Source: Basidiobolus ranarum (lineage: Eukaryota > Basidiobolomycota > Basidiobolomycetes > Basidiobolales). From it: a stretch of 45,415 nucleotides of DNA. The position numbers were made by a program, and so were the translations under genes. The notes below the pieces were generated by a model that ran no database searches, was not told the DNA's origin, and saw only the letters and a program-made list of their open reading frames with translations. Below, piece by piece: positions 36,737 through 45,415 of the stretch. Location: positions 1-45,415 of the forward strand of contig JASJQH010006901.1 in NCBI GenBank assembly GCA_040143965.1, written 5' to 3'. Position 1 is the stretch's first letter. Each line of letters begins with the position of its first letter.

Positions 36737-37727
36737 GATCACTAAACTATCAGGTAATAAAAAAAGTAAGTATAATGTTGGAGTATTGACGTATTTACTT
36801 ATTTGATAATGGCTACATCTATTTTAAATACTAGTATTTATAACTAAAGAACTTGGATACACATGGAGATTAAAATAGTCATTTGTATGTATGCAGAATG
36901 AACTCACTTGAAAACTGTTTGGAGAAAGGTACAAGACTCAATTGATCAGCTTCGAAAAGGTTTAACTATGTATAGGCGTGATAATACAATGGCAAAGTCG
37001 TGTGAAATCTTAGTATCTCGACAAAGAACTATCGAATTATTTAAGCAAGATGAATCGATTATCGCCCAAGAACTCTGAGATAAGACTGAGAAAACCAGAA
37101 CAGAAACAAGACGATTGGTGCAAAATAAGACAAAAGACAAAGTTTGCAAGTAATTTGGTGGTTCAAGAAAGAGTACCAGCAGGAAGTTGAGTATCTATCT
37201 ATCTACCGATAATATAGTAGGAAATTTCGTGGTTTCTCTTTTCCGAATAATAACTATCATATACGATCTCCCATTCTTCCTGCTTAACTAGTAGGAAATT
37301 CAGAAATTTATCGTTATTCTATATGTCAGAAATCATGTGATTTTAGCATAATATTATCCAATTTGTTTCCGAAACGAGAATGCAATAGTCAAACTGCGGC
37401 TATAGAAATAACTCTGGGTGAAGGAATCAGCAGTTAGAAATTAGAGCCGTTTGATACGAATCATGTGTAAACAACGATACTTATGCGATTGCTTGGATGA
37501 CTCAGATAAACTGAACTATTCTAACTAGCATATTAGATGACCTAGCATAGCTCAAAATTGGACCATCATAAAGCAAACAACGAATCTGGTCAAATCATTG
37601 TTACTATAAATGGTCACTCTATACCACTTTTGAAATCCAAATATATTTGCTTTATTTGATTCAACGAGTGCGTCTTTATTGTAACCAGCCACAAAATTTT
37701 CGTAGGGTATAGCAAATAATACGATGA
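36737..37727. other. 1-kb intergenic region upstream of 4E-T
   Basis: It holds the promoter of 4E-T and the 3' flank of the nitrilase gene. A short tatc repeat lies near 37193-37204. An exon-like frame on the plus strand is listed separately. Confidence 0.4.
36908..37078 (+). other. Exon-like open frame of unknown meaning
   Basis: A plus-strand frame of about 57 codons without an upstream ATG reads as amphipathic and charged (KVQDSIDQLRKGLTMYRR, then ILVSRQRTIELFKQDESI). After its TGA the same frame continues for about 24 more codons of charged sequence (KTEKTRTETRRL) to TAA at about 37152. This composition looks more like helical protein than chance. No start codon with a matching splice donor could be found within 160 bases upstream, so it is not called a gene. 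It may be a remnant or a last exon. Confidence 0.25.
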
Positions 37728-39262
37728 TCAAGGACGAGCACTGACATCTGGATAAACATCGAAACGACGCTGAGTAGTGACAGGGATTCCCTGTCTTGCC
37801 TCCTTCATTTTGCTTAGGTCTGTGGAAAGGAATATTAGATTGTTTTCTCAATTTGAGAGTAACCTGCCACGTACCAATTGTTGCATAAACAATATCTTCC
37901 TCATGCTCAGTAGTAGCAATTACTTCGCCGCTATGTTAGAAATATGCTTGAGTTTCAAATGAATAAACATGAATGAAATGACATTATTTTATATACTTTG
38001 GATTAACCACGGTAGAATGTCCCCACGCCGTATATCCGGAAGAAGTGTCTCGGGCTGGTGAGCATGCAGCAATGTATATCTAGGTACAGCCTGGTCATTC
38101 TAACTGTATTCCAAGTAACATGAAAGGTTATCTTCTTCAAATACCTGATTGTCAATAGCCCTGCAAAATTATGTTAATAATGTCGAGTCTTAATGAATGT
38201 GATTCAATCAGTATACCTAGCGCGTTGAAGCAACTCCCAATGCAGTGGCCCAGTAGTCATGTTGAACGCTCCAGGATACAGCATGGCAATACATCCTATA
38301 CAATATTCAGCAGGTTGATCGCTCAGCTTGCAAATTATCCAATGACTTACCCTTACGAGCAGCTATCATGGCTAATTCGGGAAACCGTATGTCGTAGCAT
38401 ATTCCGACTCCAATTTTGCCATATTCTAAACTAATATCAATTCATAGCACTATCATCATAGACAATCAATATTCCTACCAGTCTCAAAATGGGTCATTGC
38501 ATTACCAGGACTCAATGTATCGCTTTCCTGAAGAGTGTTAATACAAGATATACTTGTAATGAAACAAAAGTTAACCTACTTGGAACCGAATCTTTCCTGG
38601 GATATCGATATCAAACAAGTGGATCTTACGATGCTTAGCTACCAACTCGCCTAGAAAAATTCAAATAAATTTCAAGAAGCATGTTGAAAACTCTCCGGAA
38701 AAATCAAATGCCTTTCGGATTGTAAACTGTGCAAGTGTTATAGAACTTATCGTCGTCAGATTTCTCCGGGATTGAACCTTATGAAGTGCTTGTGAGTTTA
38801 AGAAAAAGTGTCATGTATTGTCAAGTTATTCGGGCTTACCTCCAACTAGATAGACTTTGGCTTTCTAGACTTGTAATTAACACATCTGGTTCTAAAAAGG
38901 TGTGTTCAATTACACTTACTTGAGCTGCTTGTGATAAAACCTCGACAGATTCTCCAGGGATAGTTTCTGCATATTCGGGAAAGTGTTGAGCTCCATAAGG
39001 AGAATTGAAGCATTCCTATAGAATGGCTTCAGTTAAGAATACTAATTAAGGAAGAGAATGGGCTTACACGTACCGGTAAAACTACTACGTTGGCACCATT
39101 TCTTGCAGCCTCTAGCACACGGTCTCGTGCTATGGAAAGATTAGTTGCTTTGCAGGAACCTACTTTTTGTTGAACTAGTGCCAATTTAAATTCAGTTGGA
39201 CAGTTCAGACTATACTGACGTCTCGGGAATAGCTGTTTAAAGTTTGTAACTCGCCTTAACAT
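37728..39262 (-). CDS. NIT2: Nitrilase-family omega-amidase (Nit2 type), mitochondrial or cytosolic
   Basis: C-N hydrolase that removes ammonia from alpha-ketoglutaramate and alpha-ketosuccinamate, closing the glutamine transamination route; the related Nit1/Nit3 enzymes repair deaminated glutathione. About eight exons give roughly 300 residues. The catalytic triad is visible: Glu in [13 protein letters not shown], Lys in [10 protein letters not shown], and Cys in [21 protein letters not shown] and [14 protein letters not shown] are typical of Nit2. The C-terminus ends near [14 protein letters not shown]. The N-terminus ([18 protein letters not shown]) is basic and lacks acidic residues, fitting a mitochondrial signal. 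Internal exon edges were read by eye and not all phases were verified. Confidence 0.92.
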
Positions 39263-39640
39263 ATCAGATAGTCAATGTATAAGCGTACCGAGTATTTGTT
39301 GGCAACATCAAGCCACAAGAGTTTTATATGATATCCCAATGACTGGTCAGATGATGCCTCTGATAATCCGCTTCTCTCCCAGATGATGCCTCTGATAATC
39401 CCTGTGATCAATATGTCACATCATCATTTCATTCAAATCTCTTTCACCCTATTGTTGTTTACACACATACGGCGCACATACTACTTGGCTTGATATTCAA
39501 GTACAGTCAACTACAACCGAAAGAAACGACAAATCTTTAAAACGTCCAAAATACGTTAGAACGGAGTATTTATTTATTCGATCACTATGTTGGTATTCGA
39601 CTTGAAGCTTTGACGCAGTGGATAACGCAATAGACAAAAA
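39263..39640. other. Intergenic region with a spaced 22-base direct repeat
   Basis: 378 bases between the nitrilase start and the fasciclin stop. A perfect 22-base repeat beginning cagatgatgcctctgataat is found at 39348-39369 and 39380-39401, separated by 10 bases. Confidence 0.6.
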
Positions 39641-40675
39641 TCAAATTCTAAATAAATACCAAATAAGGAATACGAGGAGGAAGTAAACTGAGCGTATAGG
39701 AGTGTTATGAGCAGTAATTGCCTCACTTCTACTTGATGAAAGGGTGAAATTGGAATTCAACACGCGGTCAATGACATGTAGTACTCCGTTGTTGAGTATT
39801 ATGTTTCCTCTCTTGATTATAGCATTGTTGACAAATATTCTACCATCTCTTATCCGTATGGTTAAGTTTTCTCCTGAGCCAGTGATGTATTGGTCTAGAT
39901 TGGACATCTGTTGGGTAAATATCAACGAAGGAGTTATGACATGATATCGAATCAAATCCACTTCGGATTTGGCGGATAATGGGTGTTGACCCGACGAGTT
40001 GGTAAATTTCCAAGCTGAATTCTCGGGCACAAAGTAGGTAACACCTACCAGCTGATCTATAGATGTAGCCAGTTGAGATGCATTGGTGAAATTTAAGAAA
40101 TCGGTTAAGTTTAAGGCGCTTAGTGTCTGGCTTGGGTAATGAGGTGGGGTAAATACGCTATTCACAACGTGAAGCAGCCCGTTAGAAGAAGGCAAGTCGG
40201 GTGTAGTAACATTCGCAGACCCAACACCAAAGCTCACTTGATATTGCCGAATAGGTCGTTTGACTACACTCAACTCTAAATTTTGGGTTTGTCCAACTGG
40301 TAAATGTACAAATCTTGGATCTTCAAACAAAGTGCTGATAACCTCTGAGGCCACTACTCCCTCGAATTTTTTAATTTCTCGAGACAAGTGATACTTAAAT
40401 ATTGAAGCAACCGTGTTTGCTTCAATCTTGTCGAACGCTACTCCCTGCAATGCCGAATCAAGTGGCGCGAAAACGGTATACGGGTCGGATCCGGTCAAGA
40501 TATTCTTGAATTCCATAAATCCAGGTTGACTTATTATTGAGCTGAATATCTTTAGATTCGGATTGCTAAGAATATTTTGGTAAAGCGTCTGACTAGTGTT
40601 CTGTCCTAAGGCCAGCTGCCAATAGTTTAAGAAAAACCAACCGACTCCATAGAATACACACTTGCTTCTTACCAT
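39641..40675 (-). CDS. Secreted fasciclin (FAS1) protein with probable GPI anchor
   Basis: Cell-surface adhesion-type protein of 344 residues in one exon. A signal peptide is likely over about residues 1-24 (VFYGVGWFFLNYWQLALGQ). Two FAS1 domains follow. The first, about 30-185, has H1 YTVFAPLDSALQ, the YH motif in FKYHLS, and H2 GLLHVVNSVF. The second, about 188-310, has TYFVPENSAW, IRYHVITP and GVLHVIDRVL. At least six Asn-x-Ser/Thr sites suggest N-glycosylation. The end SSSRSEAITAHNTP followed by a hydrophobic tail (VYFLLVFLIWYLFRI) fits a GPI attachment signal, although the tail closes with Arg-Ile. FAS1 proteins bind other surface or matrix components; the ligand is unknown. Divergent from the unrecognised gene at 40789. 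Confidence 0.9.
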   Translation of the reverse strand: MVRSKCVFYGVGWFFLNYWQLALGQNTSQTLYQNILSNPNLKIFSSIISQPGFMEFKNILTGSDPYTVFAPLDSALQGVAFDKIEANTVASIFKYHLSREIKKFEGVVASEVISTLFEDPRFVHLPVGQTQNLELSVVKRPIRQYQVSFGVGSANVTTPDLPSSNGLLHVVNSVFTPPHYPSQTLSALNLTDFLNFTNASQLATSIDQLVGVTYFVPENSAWKFTNSSGQHPLSAKSEVDLIRYHVITPSLIFTQQMSNLDQYITGSGENLTIRIRDGRIFVNNAIIKRGNIILNNGVLHVIDRVLNSNFTLSSSRSEAITAHNTPIRSVYFLLVFLIWYLFRI

Positions 40676-40788
40676 CTCTTTTGAGATATAGAGGTCAGAT
40701 TGCTCTCCTACTTAAGTGAGAATAGCTGAAGATAAGAAATTCTATTTGAAGTTAAATTAGATACCGAAAGATCTCTACAGCTCTTTCG

Positions 40789-41300
40789 ATGGTTGTTTAC
40801 GAGTGTCAGGGTTAAGAGACAAGTTAAAGTTTAAAAAATCCCAAAAACGGGACGAAATAGAAAGATATCCGAAGAGAACTTCACAAAGTCGTTTCGATGT
40901 CAAGTCTTTCCAAAATGTTTCCGCAACAGAATTAGAGAAGATTTTATGTGTTTGGGATTTAATATTATATCTAAGCGCTGCAAGATCGTGGAATTTCTCC
41001 GACTTGAATTACTTCCTGAGTTGATATCACATTTGGTGTTTAAAGTGATGTTTGGGTTGGAATAAGGTTTAGGATTCCTAAATACATTATTTAGGATTAC
41101 GAGAAGTGGTGATCAGCAAGTTAAGTGATGTTGACTATGATATTCTGTTACTATCTCGCATGTTCAGAAGATACTGTTCCGATTTAATCGAGTCTATTTG
41201 TTCTATTACAGACTCAAACATTGGAAAAGATGCTATCAATGTTAACAATATGCAATATATGATTGACATGTGGGGTAGTGAGCTAAGATCAACAGAATAG
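40789..41300 (+). CDS. Unrecognised 128-residue protein, three exons
   Basis: I do not recognise this family. Proposed exons 40789-40810, 40861-41019 and 41095-41300 join in one frame from the only ATG in the flank to TAG at 41298-41300. The first intron (50 bases) starts GTTAAG and ends AAATAG; the second (75 bases) starts GTTGAT and ends ATTTAG. The product starts MVVYECQERYPKR and is predicted by eye to be mostly helical: TELEKILCVWDLILYLSAA, then YFLRLREVVISKLSD, then YDILLLSRMFRRYCSDLIES. It has no signal peptide or membrane segment. Only 113 bases separate its ATG from the divergent fasciclin ATG, so they share a promoter. Support is the long shared frame across two introns; weak points are the 22-base first exon and GTT donors. 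Confidence 0.5.
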
Positions 41301-41465
41301 AACGTGATGAGATGCTTCTGCTGAAACAATCAAATTGCTTCCGAGGTATAGAAGGTTAAATTTATTCGCCTTACCTTTGTCTAGCACATTACTACTCTAG
41401 CGTCTCCAAATAGCGAGAGAAGCCTTCATCTATATCACACTTTATCTATATCACACTGAGCCAAG
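41301..41465. promoter_or_regulatory. Upstream flank of the tyrosinase gene with a short direct repeat
   Basis: The 14-base unit atctatatcacact occurs at 41428-41441 and 41444-41457, directly before the start codon at 41466. It probably lies in the leader or core promoter. Confidence 0.45.
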
Positions 41466-42869
41466 ATGAAATATAGAGAAATTCTGTGGTTATTAGCTTG
41501 TATTTCGATTGTGCAGGGTGCTTGTGAGGCTACCAGGAAGCGCTCAGAGATTCGAGAGTTAAGTGAAACGGAGAGAAATTCATTTATTGATTCCGTACTA
41601 GAACTTAAACGGCAGGGAAAATACGATGACTTTGTGTTGCAACATATGGTTGGCTTTCCCTTTGCCCATAACTCGCCTTTATTTTTCCCGTGGCATCGAC
41701 AATATTTACTTAATTTTGAAAATACTCTGCGTAAAATAAATCCGAATGTTACCGTTCCTTATTGGGTAAGTGACGATAATTAATTCATCACAAAATTATG
41801 TAGGCGCAGATGTTAATCTTGTTGAATAGGATTGGACTTTGGATTCCCAAGCGCCCGAGGCTAGTCCGATATTTAAGTGGTTTGGAGGTAATGGAAAAGG
41901 AGAGGACCACTGTGTTGATGATGGACCATTTGCAAACTGGGAAACCTCAGTGCCCAAAAAGAAATGCCTGCAGCGCCAATTTGATTTGCAAAGTGGCTTA
42001 ATTTCGCCATTACAATCCCCTGAGCTTTTAAATGAAGACATAGACACATCAAAGAACTATTCGACCTTACAAATGAATATAGAAATGGGTACACATAGCT
42101 TAGTACATGTTGGAATTGGCGGAAACGAGGGTGATATGAGCTTCGAATTTAGCTCCAATGAGTAAGTCAGAATGGTATTCTAGCTGAGGTTGCCAACAAC
42201 TAATTCGCCATTTTCTCTACATTCGTTCGTAGCCCTATCTTCTGGTTGCTTCATTCGTTTGTGGACAAAATTTGGACCATTTGGCAAACGCGTGATCCTC
42301 AAAACTTGCTTAGTTACGACGGAATAAACCCTATAACAAATAAAGCGGTGGCTTTATCCGACCATCTGGATCTATTTGATGCTAAAGTGGGAGATGTGAT
42401 GGATATCAAAAGCCTCTGCTACCAGTATTCAAAGATACCAAAAATCCATATGCCATCAGGCCAGATTTCCCATACTACCGCACCAACAACTACTCCTAGC
42501 CACACCTCTATTATCAGACCTACACAATCTCCTAAGCCCAATGTGCTTGGAATTATTAAGCGTTTCAATAGAAATACCTCTACTTTGATGAACCTTAATA
42601 AGCGCACGGTATTGTACGGAAACATACCAGCCTATTTCGATATATATGGCGGGCCCGCTCCAGATGATAGAGAAGAAGAATTTCAACTCAGAATTCCTAT
42701 GGGTTTACCACAACAATTCATTGATCGAATGGGCTATTCAACAAACTTAGTTCGTGCCATAGAGATTAGACACGCAGACTTAACACAAAGAATCAATCAA
42801 CTCAAGGACTACATATCCCCCGTTTCCTTGGCCAGGAAAATTGAAACTGAGCGAGTTTTCTTCAATTAA
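41466..42869 (+). CDS. Secreted tyrosinase (type-3 copper monophenol oxidase)
   Basis: Oxidises monophenols and o-diphenols to quinones, the entry to melanin or to phenolic cross-linking. Exons 41466-41765, 41830-42161 and 42233-42869 (frame-checked) give 422 residues. The signal peptide is about residues 1-18 (KYREILWLLACISIVQG). Copper A ligands are H60 (VLQHMVGF), H68 (PFAHNS) and H77 (FFPWHRQYL). Copper B ligands are H189 and H193 (GTHSLVHVGIGG) and H218 (DPIFWLLHSFVDKIW). Past residue 300 a Thr/Pro-rich linker (TTAPTTTPSHTSIIRPTQSP) leads to a C-terminal part that lacks a recognisable domain and may act as a pro-region shielding the site. With its short copper-binding core it resembles the small secreted tyrosinases of fungi and bacteria. 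No companion melanin gene is seen nearby. Confidence 0.93.
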
Positions 42870-43716
42870 ATTGAGGTATTTTCTTCGTTTACCAGTAAGT
42901 AGCAAACTACAGATAATACTTCCCAATACCCATAAATCTTCATACAAACATATCTTTGATTCTATGCTTTAAGGAGCATACTGGCAATACTTGTACATGA
43001 AGATAGCCAATCTTTCATCATACTATGATATAACTGTCAGAGATTGTAAGTCAAATCGGCGTTCTCAATCTGACAGAACACTAAATGAAGATAGTTGGGT
43101 GATTATCGTAATATACCCCTTCATTAGCATGTAGTAAAGTTATAGACTAATTATGGTAAATAAAGGTAATGAGTAATCCTTACAACTATCTTTGCCTGGT
43201 TTACGCTTACGCATACTATTTGTAATATTAACTGGAAAGAGTTTGCAGAATTGGCTTTAACATTACTTGTTGATTATAATGTTGCTACCAAGTCTTGGTA
43301 CAGATAATTATGTTTAAAGAAAGTGTATATGTACATATTCATTAGCTTGGCAAGATAAGGATTTGGGTTAGCTGTCGTCTTACTACAGCTCCAACTACCT
43401 ATTACGTAGTTAGTAAGTTTCGCATACAGTAGTCAACATCACGGACATTTCGTTTAATTCTAACACCCATTGCGTTATATCATCATATATTGAGGCTAAA
43501 CAAATATTCCTATGATCCTTCTTGATATAAATAGTTTAACCATTAAGCGAATTAACATATATCATATAAATAGCTCAACCATTAAGGGAATTAATTAAGG
43601 GAATATAAGCATAATGCTCTAGATCATCAATCCAACAGTTTGTAACAGAAAAATCATTAAATTCGACTCTTTACAGTACTGCATAAAATTACTTACAGTC
43701 CGTAACTACTGTATTC
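42870..43716. other. Intergenic region between tyrosinase and ECT1
   Basis: 847 bases, AT-rich, no gene recognised. An imperfect direct repeat lies at 43524-43594. Confidence 0.4.
43524..43594. repeat. Imperfect direct repeat, about 39-base spacing
   Basis: Both copies contain atataaatag and accattaag, beginning at about 43525 and 43564. The second copy ends in a further small duplication, aattaaggg. Confidence 0.6.
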
Positions 43717-45036
<1,320 letters not shown>

Positions 45037-45415
45037 AATCAAATTCTACAAGACTGTTTCATCAACAAATGATACCACCAAAAAACAGATCATGTAAAAG
45101 GAGCATCGAATCCTATTCATAATAAATTCATCAAACTTGTTAATGAAAATTAGTATACATCTGGCCAGTAATCTCTAATAGTATAACTGTTATGTTTTTC
45201 TAGTCCATGTAGTTCATTAGTACATTTAGTCTCTGGCCTTCACAAACATTCATGTAAGTATATCATTCAATGTGTTTAGTCTTGATTTATTTATTCAATT
45301 CATGTCACAGCGCCATTACGATTTTCAAAATGAATTCAACTTGAAGTAGACACACAAGTAAGTAAATATATGAGCAGGCTGCCAAATCACCCAAAGAAAC
45401 TCGAGATTAAAAAGC
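45037..45415. other. 3' flank of ECT1 to the window end
   Basis: 379 bases with no gene recognised. AT-rich, consistent with a 3' untranslated region and spacer. Confidence 0.35.

Noticed and set aside
36946-37149. 67-codon minus-strand frame
   Set aside because: It is the reverse of the more coding-like plus-strand frame and is rich in hydrophobic residues only through base composition.
37552-37851. 99-codon minus-strand frame overlapping the nitrilase end
   Set aside because: It overlaps the nitrilase 3' exon in another frame; the nitrilase reading ends at 37728.

Overview
This is a nuclear segment of a fungus of about 38% GC by eye, with many short spliceosomal introns (mostly 45-110 bases). 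Fungal marks are a PPZ-type phosphatase, a Pmt4 O-mannosyltransferase, a fungal Mtf1-type mitochondrial transcription factor, Gem1/Miro, Hse1 and Ytm1. A full-length 4E-T homologue and an ADIP-domain (SSX2IP/Msd1) protein, both better known from animals, sit beside them. Together with complex I, a short secreted tyrosinase and a GPI-type fasciclin protein, this suggests an early-diverging filamentous fungus rather than a yeast. That placement is inference; no rRNA or other phylogenetic marker was seen.

Layout. Bases 1-650 hold the 5' part of a Ty1/Copia-type LTR element on the minus strand (gag and primer-binding site), followed by repeat-rich non-coding DNA with telomere-like tracts. Then come: a C2H2 factor resembling Crz1 (+); MTF1 (-) divergent from NDUFS1 (+); ARMT1/DUF89 phosphatase (-); PPZ1-like phosphatase (+); PMT4 (-); GEM1/Miro (-) divergent from eIF4E (+); HSE1/STAM (-) divergent from a tiny V-ATPase subunit e gene (+); COX10, YTM1 and an SSX2IP/Msd1-like coiled-coil gene (all +); 4E-T (-); a NIT2-type nitrilase (-); a fasciclin protein (-); an unrecognised 128-residue gene (+); a tyrosinase (+); and ethanolamine-phosphate cytidylyltransferase (+). 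That makes 18 host genes, nearly all of them housekeeping.

Shared themes. Three genes serve mitochondrial gene expression or respiration (MTF1, NDUFS1, COX10) and a fourth handles mitochondrial movement (GEM1). The cap-binding protein eIF4E and its partner 4E-T lie about 11 kb apart. A possible calcineurin-type factor and a PPZ phosphatase would both belong to ion and stress signalling. PMT4, fasciclin and tyrosinase act in the secretory route or cell wall. I see no operon-like or classic secondary-metabolite cluster.

Exon structures marked as frame-checked were worked out by hand: GT/AG borders were located and the phase was verified to keep one frame. No database search was run; family assignments rest on motif and sequence recognition from memory. 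I did not find a clearly undescribed multi-gene system. The best candidates for novelty are the repeated short motif in 4E-T and the unrecognised three-exon gene at 40789-41300.
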